A stretch of 60,371 nucleotides of DNA, taken from positions 1-60,371 of the forward strand of contig CAZNWE010000016.1 of assembly GCA_964576715.1 (NCBI GenBank). Reading direction: 5' to 3'. The notes under the pieces are model-generated. The model ran no database searches. It saw only the letters and a program-made list of their open reading frames with translations, and was not told the DNA's origin. The DNA is from SLRI01 sp964576715. Its GTDB lineage: Bacteria > Pseudomonadota > Alphaproteobacteria > Geminicoccales > Geminicoccaceae. The position numbers were made by a program, and so were the translations under genes. Below, piece after piece: positions 42,458 to 52,300 of this stretch (position 1 is its first letter; the number at the start of each line of letters is the position of its first letter).

Positions 42458-43249
42458 TCAGCTCTCGCCATATGCCACAATATCGCGATAGGCGTGCCAA
42501 GTGGCGTGGCCGATCAGCGGCAAGGTGACGATCAATCCGAGATAGAGCGTGATGAGCCCGGCCAGGGTGAACACGACGATGATCGCACCCCAGAGCAGCA
42601 GTGGCATCAGGTTGGCCTGGACCGCACGGACGCTCGTGGCGATCGCCTCGATGACGTTCGATTCTGGCCGGTCGAGCAAGAGCGGGATCGACACGACACT
42701 GATGGAGAAGGCGAACAGCGCAAAACCGGCGCCGATCAGCGTACCGATCACCAAGAACGGCCAGCTCGACGCGGTCAGGAAGGTGGAAACGAACAGATTG
42801 GAGAAGTCCGGCGGTTCGAGGCCGAAATAGAGAAAGAAGAGGATGGCCGCGACCCGGGCCCAGAAGATCATGAGGAGCAGCAACGCCATGCCCATCAGCG
42901 GGATCTGCGCGCCATTGCGGGTGAACGCGCGCAATGCCTGGGGCAGCGTCGTGCGCTGCCCCTGCTCGCTGCGCCGACTGGCCTCGTAAAGGCCGACCAC
43001 GAGGATCGGGCCGACAATCAGGAACCCGGCAACGAGCGGCAACACCAGGTAGACCTGATCGAGCGCAAACAAGCCCCAGGTGATGAGATAGCCGGTGACC
43101 GCCGCGAGCACGCCATAGCTGAAGCTGACGGTCGGCGTTTTCAGGCAGTCCCGCCACCCCTTTCCGAGCCAGGCCCAGGGCTGATCCATCTCCAGCTTGC
43201 GGACCTTCACGCCCGTCTGGGCGAACACCGGTACGACGTCCTCGGCCAT
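42458..43249 (-). CDS. DUF2189 membrane protein, divergent from ccoN
   Basis: The 263-residue product has six hydrophobic helices and the DUF2189 pattern: VRKLEMDQPWAWLGKGWRDC, a LLPLVAGFLIVGPILVVGLYEASRRSEQG segment, and the C-terminal PLIGHATWHAYRDIVAY. Proteins of this family commonly sit beside cytochrome oxidase genes in proteobacteria, as here, and may aid assembly or the envelope during low-oxygen growth. That is inference. The ATG at 43249 is preferred over a start at 43474. It shares with ccoN the 325-base divergent region that has a Fnr/FixK box and a GGCTTGC/GCAAGCC hairpin (43421-43438). Confidence 0.85.
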   Translation of the reverse strand: MAEDVVPVFAQTGVKVRKLEMDQPWAWLGKGWRDCLKTPTVSFSYGVLAAVTGYLITWGLFALDQVYLVLPLVAGFLIVGPILVVGLYEASRRSEQGQRTTLPQALRAFTRNGAQIPLMGMALLLLMIFWARVAAILFFLYFGLEPPDFSNLFVSTFLTASSWPFLVIGTLIGAGFALFAFSISVVSIPLLLDRPESNVIEAIATSVRAVQANLMPLLLWGAIIVVFTLAGLITLYLGLIVTLPLIGHATWHAYRDIVAYGES

Positions 43250-43467
43250 CCCTCGTCCCTCCCCGGCAGCTGCGGCGCCCGGCCGGTCGCCGTTTCCGTC
43301 TCTCGGGCGGATCGCCCGTTCCGCCAACCCGCTACCGCGAGTTGGCGTGTGCACGATAGCGTCGGCAAACAGCGCCGCGGTGTCAATCCACCGCGACACG
43401 TTGCCCGAGAGGCTTTCTCGGGCTTGCGATTGCAAGCCTTTCGTAGTGCAACCCACCTGCTTTCGGT

Positions 43468-43481
43468 TTGACATGGATCAA
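43468..43481 (+). promoter_or_regulatory. Fnr/FixK-type box before ccoN
   Basis: TTGACATGGATCAA matches TTGA-N6-TCAA exactly. It lies 94 bases upstream of the ccoN start, at the place where such boxes control cbb3 oxidases in alphaproteobacteria. It may also serve the divergent DUF2189 gene. An overlapping GACAT/ATGTC symmetry surrounds it. Confidence 0.75.
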
Positions 43482-43574
43482 TGTCGGGTAGCGTGCCACC
43501 GCGCACAACGCCCCGGCGCACATGCCGGCGCGACGGCTGGTCGGGAACGGCGGTGGTCCACCTGGGAGAACACT

Positions 43575-45062
43575 ATGGCAGCGGTCCTCACCGCCCCTCT
43601 CGATCGCGTGCACTCGACCTATGACGAGGGGGTCGTCCGCCTGTTCGTCATCGCGACGATGTTCTGGGGCGTGGTCGGCTTTTTCGCGGGCACCTATATC
43701 GCTTTCCAGCTGGCTTTCCCGGTACTCAACTGGGACCTGGAGTGGACGAGTTTCGGCCGCTTGCGTCCGATCCACACGTCGGCGGTGATCTTCGCCTTCG
43801 GCGGCAATGCGCTGCTCGGCACCTCGCTCTATGTGGTCCAGCGCACTTGCCGCGTGTCGCTGTTCGGTGGGCCGCTGCTCGCTCGCTTTCTTTTCTGGGG
43901 CTACCAGCTGTTCATCGTGCTCGCTGCCTCCGGCTACCTCATGGGGGTGACCCAGAGCCGCGAGTACGCCGAGCCGGAATGGTATGTCGATCTCTGGCTG
44001 ACCCTGGTCTGGGTCGTCTACCTGGTGATCTTCCTCGGCACGGTGCTGCGCCGCAAGGAGCCGCACATCTATGTCGCCAACTGGTTCTACCTCGCCTTCA
44101 TCATCACCATCGCGATGCTGCACATCGTCAACAATCTGGCGATGCCGGTGTCGTTCTTCGGGATCAAGAGCTACTCTTTGTTCGCGGGCGTGCAGGACGC
44201 GCTGACCCAGTGGTGGTACGGCCACAATGCCGTCGGCTTCTTCCTCACCGCCGGCTTTCTCGGCATGATGTACTACTTCGTTCCGAAACAGGCGAACCGG
44301 CCGATCTACTCCTACCGGTTGTCGATCATCCACTTCTGGGCGCTGATCTTCCTCTACATCTGGGCCGGCCCGCACCACCTGCATTTCACCTCGCTGCCCG
44401 ACTGGGCGCAGGTGCTCGGCATGACCTTCTCGGTGATGCTCTGGATGCCGTCCTGGGGTGGCATGATCAACGGCCTGATGACCCTTTCCGGTGCCTGGGA
44501 CAAGCTCAGGACCGACCCGATCCTGCGCTTCCTCGTGGTCTCGGTGGCGTTCTACGGAATGAGCACCTTCGAGGGGCCGCTGATGTCGATCCGCCAGGTC
44601 AACGCGCTCTCGCACTATACCGACTGGACGGTCGGCCACGTGCACTCGGGTGCCCTGGGCTGGGTCGCCTTCATCAGCTTCGGTGCGGTCTACTACCTCG
44701 TGCCCAAGCTCTGGCGGGCCGAACGACTGTACTCGCTGCGGCTGGTCGAGTGGCACTTCTGGATCGCGACCTTGGGCATCGTCCTCTACATCACCGCGAT
44801 GTGGGTCTCGGGCATCATGCAGGGCCTGATGTGGCGATCCTACGACAGCCTTGGCTTCCTCCAGTACTCGTTCATCGAGACGGTGGCGGCGATGCATCCC
44901 TACTACGTCATCCGGGCATTGGGCGGCGTGCTGTTCCTGAGCGGTGCCTTGATCATGGTCTACAACCTGATCCGCACCAGCCGCCATGAGCTCAGGGCCG
45001 AGGAGGCACCGGGCTATGCCGGCGCCGTTCGCGGCCCCGCCCAAGCGCAGCCGGCCGAATAG
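43575..45062 (+). CDS. ccoN: Cytochrome c oxidase, cbb3-type, subunit I
   Basis: The 495-residue protein has 12 membrane helices and the CcoN histidines: RPIHTSAVIFAFGGNALLG (low-spin haem), WWYGHNAVGFFLTAGF (CuB), YIWAGPHHLHFT (CuB pair), and the haem-ligand segment YTDWTVGHVHSGALGW. It is the catalytic subunit of the high-affinity oxidase in the inner membrane, reducing O2 to water. GGGAGAA precedes the ATG at 43575. It heads ccoNOQP, probably under Fnr/FixK control. Confidence 0.96.
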   Translation: MAAVLTAPLDRVHSTYDEGVVRLFVIATMFWGVVGFFAGTYIAFQLAFPVLNWDLEWTSFGRLRPIHTSAVIFAFGGNALLGTSLYVVQRTCRVSLFGGPLLARFLFWGYQLFIVLAASGYLMGVTQSREYAEPEWYVDLWLTLVWVVYLVIFLGTVLRRKEPHIYVANWFYLAFIITIAMLHIVNNLAMPVSFFGIKSYSLFAGVQDALTQWWYGHNAVGFFLTAGFLGMMYYFVPKQANRPIYSYRLSIIHFWALIFLYIWAGPHHLHFTSLPDWAQVLGMTFSVMLWMPSWGGMINGLMTLSGAWDKLRTDPILRFLVVSVAFYGMSTFEGPLMSIRQVNALSHYTDWTVGHVHSGALGWVAFISFGAVYYLVPKLWRAERLYSLRLVEWHFWIATLGIVLYITAMWVSGIMQGLMWRSYDSLGFLQYSFIETVAAMHPYYVIRALGGVLFLSGALIMVYNLIRTSRHELRAEEAPGYAGAVRGPAQAQPAE

Positions 45063-45075
45063 GGGAACGCAGCCG

Positions 45076-45807
45076 ATGAGCCTGATGAAGCATCACGCCA
45101 AGATCGAGACCCGCGGTCTGCTGCTCGCGGTCTTGATCCTCATGACCGTTGCGATCGGCGGTCTCGTCGAGATCGTGCCCTTGTTCAAGATCGAAACGAC
45201 GATCGAGGACGTGGAAGGTGTGCGACCCTATTCGCCGCTCGAGCTGGTCGGGCGGAACATCTACATCCGCGAGGGCTGCTACACTTGCCATAGTCAGCAG
45301 ATCCGGCCGTTCCGCGACGAGATCGAGCGCTATGGCCATTACAGCTTGGCGGCCGAGAGCAAGTACGACCACCCGTTCCAGTGGGGCAGCAAGCGCACCG
45401 GGCCGGATCTCGCGCGGGTCGGCGGCAAGTACTCGGACGACTGGCACGTCGCCCACATGGTCAATCCGCGCGCCGTGGTGCCCGAGAGTATCATGCCGGG
45501 CTATCCCTGGATGCTCGACCGCACGCTCAGGCAGGACGACATCGCCGCCCATCTCGAGGCGTTGCGGCTGATCGGGGTGCCCTATGACGACGAGATGATC
45601 GCGAGTGCCATGGCGGACATGCGCGCCCAGGCTGATCCCGAAGCCGACCACAGCGGTCTCCTGGTCCGCTACCCGAAGGCGCAGGTGGGTGCCTTCGACG
45701 GTCGGCCCGGCCAGCTGACCGAGATGGATGCGATCATCGCGTACTTGCAGATCCTCGGCCGGATGGTGGATTTCACCGATATCCGCACCGAGGATCTGCT
45801 GCAGTAG
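45076..45807 (+). CDS. ccoO: Cytochrome c oxidase, cbb3-type, mono-haem subunit II
   Basis: The 243-residue protein has one N-terminal anchor (GLLLAVLILMTVAIGGLVEIVPLF), the single haem motif REGCYTCHSQQIRPF, KRTGPDLARVGGKYSDDWHVAHM, and a Met-type axial ligand in PESIMPGYPWM. It passes electrons from cytochrome c or CcoP to CcoN on the periplasmic side. It is 13 bases after ccoN. Confidence 0.96.
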   Translation: MSLMKHHAKIETRGLLLAVLILMTVAIGGLVEIVPLFKIETTIEDVEGVRPYSPLELVGRNIYIREGCYTCHSQQIRPFRDEIERYGHYSLAAESKYDHPFQWGSKRTGPDLARVGGKYSDDWHVAHMVNPRAVVPESIMPGYPWMLDRTLRQDDIAAHLEALRLIGVPYDDEMIASAMADMRAQADPEADHSGLLVRYPKAQVGAFDGRPGQLTEMDAIIAYLQILGRMVDFTDIRTEDLLQ

Positions 45808-45819
45808 GGAAGCTGCCGG

Positions 45820-46002
45820 ATGGACGAGATCGTCCAGACCGCGAAGTCGCTTTGGGGCTTGTGGTTGATGCTGATCTTCATCGGCATCGTGGCCTGGGTG
45901 ATGTGGCCGGGGCGCAAGCGCGAGATGGAAGACCACGCCCGCATTCCCTTCGAGGATCCGCTCGACGAGGATAAGAGGACGAAAGATGGCAGAGAAGATT
46001 GA
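45820..46002 (+). CDS. ccoQ: cbb3-type oxidase small subunit
   Basis: The 60-residue product has one membrane helix (LWGLWLMLIFIGIVAWVMWP) and a charged tail (GRKREMEDHARIPFEDP), the usual CcoQ structure. It stabilises the assembled oxidase. It lies 12 bases after ccoO and overlaps ccoP by 17 bases. Confidence 0.92.
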   Translation: MDEIVQTAKSLWGLWLMLIFIGIVAWVMWPGRKREMEDHARIPFEDPLDEDKRTKDGRED

Positions 46003-46882
46003 GCGCGATCCGGTCACCGGGGTGCAAACCACCGGGCACGAATGGGACGGCATCAAGGAGCTCGACAACCCGATGCCGCGCTGGTGGCTCTGGGTGTTCT
46101 ATGCCTGCATCGCCTTCTCGGTACTGTGGTGGATCCTCTTCCCGTCCTGGCCAACCCACCAGGGCTACCTGCCAGGCGTGTTGCGCTGGGTGGCGCCCGG
46201 TTTCTGGGGCGCCGATCAGCGGGTTCACCTGGACCGGATGCTCGACGAGGCGCGGCAGGCCCAAGCTGTCTTTCTGGAGCAGATCGCCGAGCTGACGCCC
46301 GAAGAGATCGCCGAGGTGCCTGAGCTGTTGAATTTCGCGGTGCACGGCGGCGAGCGTCATTTCAAGGACAATTGCGCCACCTGCCACGGTCTTGGCGGTG
46401 GCGGTCAGCTGCACTACCCGTCGCTTGCCGATGACGCTTGGATCTGGGGCGGGACGTTCGAGGAAGTCGCCTACACGATCAACCATGGCATCCGCAACGA
46501 AGATGACATGGAGGCGCGCTTCTCGATGATGCCGGCCTATGGCGCCGACGGCATCCTGTCACGAGACGAGATCACCGCGGTTGCCGAATACGTGCTGTCG
46601 CTGGGCGGACGCGAGCACAACGCCGATCTTGCGGCCATGGGCACCGAGACCTTCGAGATCCAGTGCGCCGCCTGTCACATGGAGGACGGCAGCGGCATGA
46701 ACGAGTTGGGCGCGCCCGCCCTCAACGACGCGGTCTGGCTGTACGGCGGCGAGCGCGAGCAGATCATTGCCCAGATCACCAATCCGCAGCACGGCGTGAT
46801 GCCGCCCTGGCGCGGCCGACTGTCCGACGAGGTGATCAAGATGCTTACCGTCTACGTGCACAATCTGGGCGGCGGCCGGTAA
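45986..46882 (+). CDS. ccoP: Cytochrome c oxidase, cbb3-type, di-haem subunit III
   Basis: The 298-residue protein begins with HEWDGIKELDNPMPRWWLW, typical of CcoP, then a membrane helix (WVFYACIAFSVLWWILF), a linker, and two cytochrome c domains with CATCHG and CAACHM. Met ligands in the EDDMEARFSMMPAYG and QHGVMPPW segments complete the sites. It accepts electrons from soluble or membrane cytochrome c. A strong intrinsic terminator follows at 46935. Confidence 0.96.
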   Translation: MAEKIERDPVTGVQTTGHEWDGIKELDNPMPRWWLWVFYACIAFSVLWWILFPSWPTHQGYLPGVLRWVAPGFWGADQRVHLDRMLDEARQAQAVFLEQIAELTPEEIAEVPELLNFAVHGGERHFKDNCATCHGLGGGGQLHYPSLADDAWIWGGTFEEVAYTINHGIRNEDDMEARFSMMPAYGADGILSRDEITAVAEYVLSLGGREHNADLAAMGTETFEIQCAACHMEDGSGMNELGAPALNDAVWLYGGEREQIIAQITNPQHGVMPPWRGRLSDEVIKMLTVYVHNLGGGR

Positions 46883-46934
46883 TCGGGCTGGCGCCAGGCT
46901 ACTGCGCCTTCCGGCGCACCATGGGCATCTCCGC

Positions 46935-46972
46935 AAGGCCCGCACCGATCGGTCCGGCGCGGGCCTTTTTTT
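46935..46972 (+). terminator. Intrinsic terminator of ccoNOQP
   Basis: AAGGCCCGC (46935-46943) pairs with GCGGGCCTT (46959-46967), and a run of seven T (46966-46972) follows. The inner bases ACCGATCGGT add a second small stem. This is a clear Rho-independent terminator 53 bases after the ccoP stop. No ccoG/H/I/S genes follow in the window. Confidence 0.9.
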
Positions 46973-47111
46973 GGCGGGCGCGGCCCGACTAGTGGCAGTA
47001 CCAGAAGACCCGACCAACGATCGCCCGCTCAGATCCGCCGTTGGTCGCAACTGGCGGCAGGGTGACAGATCCGCTACCGTGCACGACAACCGATCAAAGG
47101 GAGGTCTGCCG

Positions 47112-47510
47112 ATGCCGTTACACGCGCTCGATCACGTCAATGTCCGCACGCATCGCCTGCAGCCGATGATCGCCTGGTACCGCGACGTGCTGGGAATGGA
47201 ACTCGGTCCCCGGCCCGGCTTCGGGTTCGCCGGGGCGTGGCTCTATCTTGCCGGCAAGCCCATCGTCCACCTCGTCGAGGTCGACGAGGAGCCGGCGGCG
47301 ATCGCCCCGAAGATCGAGCATTTCGCACTCGGTGGCAGCGACCTCGAGGGGTTCCTGCTCAAGCTCGAGGCCGCCGGCATCGCCTACGAGATCGGCCGGC
47401 CGCCGGGCTTTCCGATCATCCAGGTCAACATCCACGACGCGGACGACAACCACCTTCACGTCGACTTTCCGAGCGCCGAGACCGCTGCCCTCGAGCGCCG
47501 TGGCCTTTGA
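47112..47510 (+). CDS. VOC-superfamily (glyoxalase/dioxygenase-like) protein
   Basis: The 132-residue protein has the paired beta-alpha-beta units of the vicinal-oxygen-chelate fold: LHALDHVNVRTHRLQPMIAWYRDVLGMELG at the start, with a metal-ligand His in DHVNV, KIEHFALGGSDLEGFLLKLE, and FPIIQVNIHDADDNHLHVDF at the end. Metal ligands (His, His, Glu or Asp) are plausible. The substrate is unknown; glyoxalase, fosfomycin-resistance and ring-cleavage enzymes share the fold. GGGAGG precedes the ATG. The 229 bases before it hold only the ccoP terminator. Confidence 0.82.
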   Translation: MPLHALDHVNVRTHRLQPMIAWYRDVLGMELGPRPGFGFAGAWLYLAGKPIVHLVEVDEEPAAIAPKIEHFALGGSDLEGFLLKLEAAGIAYEIGRPPGFPIIQVNIHDADDNHLHVDFPSAETAALERRGL

Positions 47511-47520
47511 GCCGCCGCCC

Positions 47521-48870
47521 TCAGACGGCCGACAGGTACCATTCGAAGTCAAGCGCGGTGAGCCGCGCCTCGAAGCGCTCGAACTCGGCCCGGCGGCAGG
47601 CGGCATAGAGCTGCTTGAAGCGGTGGCCGAGAAAGCTGTCGAGCTTGTCGCCCCGCTCGAAGGCGGTGATCGCCTCGGCCCAGTTGGTCGGTACGGTGCG
47701 CCGCGCCTGCTCGTAGGCATTGCCGGTGATCGGCGGACCGGGATCACCTTGTTGCTCGAGCCCGTGCAGCACCCCCGCGAAGAAGGCCGCCGTGGCCAGA
47801 TAGGGGTTGGCGTCGGCCCCCGGGGTGCGCAGCTCGATCCGCCTAGCCGCGGCCGGACCGGCTGGGACACGCAGCGCCACGGTGCGGTTGTTGATGCCCC
47901 AGGTCGGCGCGGTGGGGGCATACGAGAGCGGCTCGAGGCGACGATAGCTGTTGGCGTTGGGGGCGAAGATCAGCATCGATTCGGCCATCGTCCACTGCAG
48001 CCCGTAGATGCAGTGGCGCAGCAGCAGGTCGCCGGCTTCGCCTTGCGCAAAGACGTTCAACCCGTGCTCGTCAGTCAGACTGAGATGAATGTGCAGTCCG
48101 CTGCCGGCCATTGCCTCGAACGGCTTGGCCATGAAACATGCTCTAAATCCAGCTGCTTCAGCTGCGGCCTTGACACAACGCTTGAACAGCAGCGCATGGT
48201 CGGCGGCCACCACCGGGTCGGCGACGTGCTTGAGGTTGACCTCGAACTGGCCGGGGGCGAACTCCGAGAGCGCCCCCTTGGCCGGGATTTCCTGGACGTT
48301 GCAGTAGTGGCGCAGCGTATCGAGAAAATCGTCGACTTCGGCGAGCCGGTCGAAGGTGTAGACCTCCGATTCCCGCGAGCGCCGGCCGAGCCGCCGGCTG
48401 ACCGGCACCTGGCCCAGCCCGGCGCTGTCGAGTTCGGGGTCGAGCAGGTAGAACTCGAGCTCCAGGGCGGTGGTCGGGGTCAAGCCATACGCCGCGAACC
48501 CCTCGGCCACGCGACCGAGGAGCCGGCGGGTGTCGGCGAAGAACGGCGTGCCGTCGAAATCGTCCAGCCCGCCCAGGACCTGCGCCCGGGTCGCTGCCCA
48601 GGGTACGGGCAGCAGGCTCGCGGGGTCGAGGCGGATCGGCCGGTCGGCGTCACCTTCCTCCCAGACCAGGCCGCTGCGGTCGACATTGGCACCGGCCGTG
48701 TCGATGGCATAGACCGTTGTGGAAAACACCGCGTCGCCATTGAGCGCCGCGTCCAACTCGCCGATGTCGCAGCGCTTGCCCCTGGGGATGCCAACGATGT
48801 CGGGAAGCAGGATGTCGACCGTGTCGATCAGCGGGTGTTCGGCAAGAAAAGTCGCCAGCCGCTCATCCAC
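47521..48870 (-). CDS. Glutamine synthetase-family ligase (PuuA-like)
   Basis: The 449-residue protein is a GS-fold enzyme: a beta-grasp N-terminus (VDILLPDIVGIPRGKR), LELEFYLLD with a metal-binding Glu pair, FEVNLKHVADPVVAADH, MAGSGLHIHLSL with the catalytic-region His, and RRIELRTPGADANPYLATAA with the ATP/metal-binding Arg. It is not a housekeeping GlnA: length and the DLLLPD-type N-terminus fit gamma-glutamylpolyamine synthetase (PuuA) or related gamma-glutamyl-amine ligases. The start is a GTG with a weak ribosome-binding site. With speE and aguB it points to polyamine use. Confidence 0.88.
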   Translation of the reverse strand: MDERLATFLAEHPLIDTVDILLPDIVGIPRGKRCDIGELDAALNGDAVFSTTVYAIDTAGANVDRSGLVWEEGDADRPIRLDPASLLPVPWAATRAQVLGGLDDFDGTPFFADTRRLLGRVAEGFAAYGLTPTTALELEFYLLDPELDSAGLGQVPVSRRLGRRSRESEVYTFDRLAEVDDFLDTLRHYCNVQEIPAKGALSEFAPGQFEVNLKHVADPVVAADHALLFKRCVKAAAEAAGFRACFMAKPFEAMAGSGLHIHLSLTDEHGLNVFAQGEAGDLLLRHCIYGLQWTMAESMLIFAPNANSYRRLEPLSYAPTAPTWGINNRTVALRVPAGPAAARRIELRTPGADANPYLATAAFFAGVLHGLEQQGDPGPPITGNAYEQARRTVPTNWAEAITAFERGDKLDSFLGHRFKQLYAACRRAEFERFEARLTALDFEWYLSAV

Positions 48871-48913
48871 GGCCGGCGCTCACGGTGGTCAGGGTCATCG
48901 GTCGCTGGGTCGT

Positions 48914-49234
48914 TCAGATGCTCTCCTGCACCCACTCGACGAGCTTGGTTTTGGGCAGCGCCCCCACCTTGGTGGCGGCGACCGCACCATCCTTGAAGAG
49001 CATGAGCGTGGGGATGCCACGCACCCCGTACTTGGTCGGGGTCAGCGGGTTGTCGTCGATATTGACCTTCACGACCTTGACCTGCTCGCCCATCTCGCGG
49101 GCAAGCTCTTCGAGGTGCGGCGCGATCATCTTGCAGGGTCCGCACCACTCGGCCCAGAAATCGACGACGACCGGGGTCGACGACTTGACCACGTCCGCGT
49201 CGAACGCGGCATCGCTCGTTTGATGCACTGTCAT
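48914..49234 (-). CDS. trxA: Thioredoxin
   Basis: The 106-residue protein has the thioredoxin fold with active site FWAEWCGPCKMIAP, the cis-Pro loop RGIPTLMLFKDG, and the usual buried Asp in VVVDFWAEW. It is a general cytosolic disulfide reductase. It follows addA on the minus strand, as in many alphaproteobacteria. Confidence 0.96.
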   Translation of the reverse strand: MTVHQTSDAAFDADVVKSSTPVVVDFWAEWCGPCKMIAPHLEELAREMGEQVKVVKVNIDDNPLTPTKYGVRGIPTLMLFKDGAVAATKVGALPKTKLVEWVQESI

Positions 49235-49317
49235 GCTGGCCCATCCGTCATTGTGGCTCGACGCCTGTCAGCGGCGCCGTTGCGAGAAACGACTCTTGGA
49301 TCAGCCACCGGCCGTCG

Positions 49318-52300
49318 TCAAGCGGCCGCTGTGTTGCCCGGCCGGTGGACCAGCAGCAAGGGCTCGGGGATCGGCATCAGCAGCGGCACTGCCGTCCAGA
49401 CCAGACCCGCACGAACCGCCCGGCCGGGATAGAGGTGCTGCAACAGCGCCGCATAGGCGGCGAGCTGCCGCAGGTAGGCCGACGGTGTCTCCTCCGGACG
49501 CAGCGGCGGCAGGCGGTTCGACTTGAAGTCGACGATGTAGACGGCCGCGTCGGTGACGGCGAAGCGATCGATCTGCCCGGCGATCACGCTGCCGCCCACG
49601 CGGCCGAGAACGGGTTGCTCGGATCGGCTCGTCGGTCCGAAGGCCGGCGCGAGGTCGGGAAGCGACAGCACCCCCCTCACCTGCCGCGCGAGCTCGGCCT
49701 TGGCCGCATCGTCGAGGCCCGGCCACCGGGCGAGGCGGTCGTCGAGCACGGCGTCGCGCGCCACCGGTTCGCGCGCCGCCAATTCGTGCAGCAGCCGGTG
49801 CAGGGCCGTACCGAACAGCCGGGCGTCAGCGGCCCCGGCAGCCAAAGGCGAGCTCGCGGGCATCGCCGCCGCCGCGTCACGCGACGGCTGCAGCAGACGC
49901 TCGGACGGTGGCTCGGGCGGTGGCGGGCGCTCGAGCCAGGCCGGCGGCGGCGACGCCGGGGGTGTAACCTGCAGTACCGCTGCCGGCTCGCTGCCGGCGA
50001 CGCCCCGAACCAAGCGCAGGCTGCCGGGCACGCTGCCGGGCTCGGCGCCGGGCAGCTGGCGCAACGCCCGGCCGATGACGTCGTGCCAGGAGCCGTCGGC
50101 ACGTCTGCGCCGCTGGCCCCAGCCGGCGACGTAGAGCCGGTCCCGCGCCCGGGTCATGGCGACATAGAGCAGGCGCCAGCGCTCGGCCGCCTGCAGCCTC
50201 TTCTGCTGCTCGACGACCCGCTGGCTCACGGGGTCGCGCTCGGGTGCGGCAGCCCGCCAGAGCGGCAGCCGGCTCTGCGGATCGAAGAGCAGCCGGTCCC
50301 TGGCATCCTGCGGGGTGTAGGGACCGGCCTCGGCGAGGAACACGATGGGCGCTTCCAGACCCTTCGCACCGTGCACGGTCATGACGCGAACGGCGTCCGT
50401 GCCCTGCTCCAGGTCGCGCTTTAGGCTCTCGGCATCGAGGCCGAGCCAGTGGATGAAGCCCTCGAGCGAGGCCGGGTGCCCCTCCTCGTAGGCCAGGGTC
50501 TGGGCAAGGAAGGCCTCGATCGGCTCGGCCGCATCGGGCCCTAGGCGCTCGAGCAGGCGCCGGCGGCCGCCTTCCGGGCCGAGGATGCGGGTGAAGAGCT
50601 CAAAGGGTGGCATGAAGTCGGCCATGGCGAGCCAGCCGCGAAACCGCTGCCAAGCCACGGCGAACGGCGCAGCGCCCTGTTCACCAAAATGGCGCAGCCG
50701 CTCGACCAGATGCTTGCGGTGACGCGAGAAAGCGAGGCGAAAAAGCGCGTCTTCATCGAGGCCGACGAGCGGGCTTTTGAGCAGGGCGGCCAGCGTCAGA
50801 TCGTCCTCGGGGAGCAGCAGCGCCCGGCCGAGAGCCATCAGGTCCTCGACGGCAATGCTGTCGGTGAGCTTGAGCCGGTCGGCACCAGCAACCGGAATGT
50901 CGTTCTCCTTCAGTGCTTTGAGTATGCGCTCCTGGGCGATGCCGCGGCGCTGCAGGAGGATCAGGATGTCGCCGGCGCGGATCGGCGAGCCGGTGGCCTC
51001 GAGCACGGCACCGCTGTCGAGCCAGTTCTTGATGGTAGCGGCGATCCGTGTCGCGAGCTTGGCCTCGGTCTCGTCGGCATCGAAGCGCTCGGTCGGTAGC
51101 TGCCAACCCTCGGGCGGCCGGCCGGCGCGCTCGGCGGGCTCTATCAGCGGCCAGATCTCGACGGTGCTCCAGGCATTTCGCCGAAAAGTCTGATGCGAAG
51201 CGGCAGCGTCACCAGCGACCGAAGTGCCGATCGCCGGATCGCTCAGGACCGCGTCCACGGTCTCGAGGATGGCCGGCCCCGAGCGGAACGAGAGGTCGAG
51301 GACGGTGCGCTCGAGCGGCCGCCGGCCCGCCTCGAACGCCCGAGTCAGGCGGTCGCGTACAGCGGCGAAGCTCGCGAGGTCGGCTCCCTGGAAGCTGTAG
51401 ATCGATTGCTTCTCGTCGCCGACAACGAAGAGCGTGCGATGCCCAAGCGCAGCCCCCTCGCCGGCACCGAACTCCTCGACCAGATGCCCAATAATCGCCC
51501 ATTGCGTGGGGCTGGTGTCCTGCGCCTCGTCGACGAGCAGGTGGTCGATCCGGGCATCGAGCTTGAAGCGCACCCAGTCACGCTTCTCGGGATCGCGGAG
51601 CAGCATCTCGGATCGGGTGATGAGGTCGTCGAAATCGAGCGCCGCCGCCTGTCGCTTGGCTTCGCCGTAGGCGTCGATGACGGCGTAGCCTGCCCTCAAA
51701 AGGACGGCCGTACGGCGCCCGATATCCCAAGCCTTGAGCGCCTGGATCACCCGCTCAAGCCGCGCCTGCTCGACCGTCAGGGCGCGATGATGCCCCGGAT
51801 CGAGGGCCGGCGGCCCCAACGTCGCCAGGGCTTCACCATCCTTCTTGAGAAAGTGGCTCGTATAGTCGTCGAACAACGTCACCCGGTCGGCTTCGGCGGC
51901 GTTGAGCCAGGCAAGGGTGATGCGACCGCGCTTGGCGTGGCTGGCTGCGGCGCCGAGCAGCGCGTTGGCTGCCGGTACGAGGTTTCGACTATCCACTTCC
52001 TCGGCGCGGCACGCATGCGCGATGATGGCCTCGCGCGGGTTCTCGAGATCTGTTTCCAAGAGATTGGCGACGGCGCGAACCACGCCTTCGCTGCCACCAT
52101 ACTGCAAGGTCAGTTCGCTGAGTTGCTGGCGGTGGACGAGGCACTGCGCAATGGCGTCGGTAAGCGAATCGTCGCCCAGCAGCACGGCGAGTTCCTCGAT
52201 CGCCTCTTGCAGCGCCGGTTCCGGGCTGGCCAGCACTTGCTGGCGCGCCTCGATCTGCAGCTCCTTCGCGGTCCGCTCGTCGATCAGCTCGAAATGCGGC

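Noticed and set aside
43421..43438. GGCTTGC/GCAAGCC hairpin as a terminator
   Set aside because: No convergent gene ends here and no real T-run follows. It lies in a divergent promoter region, so it is more likely an operator or chance palindrome.
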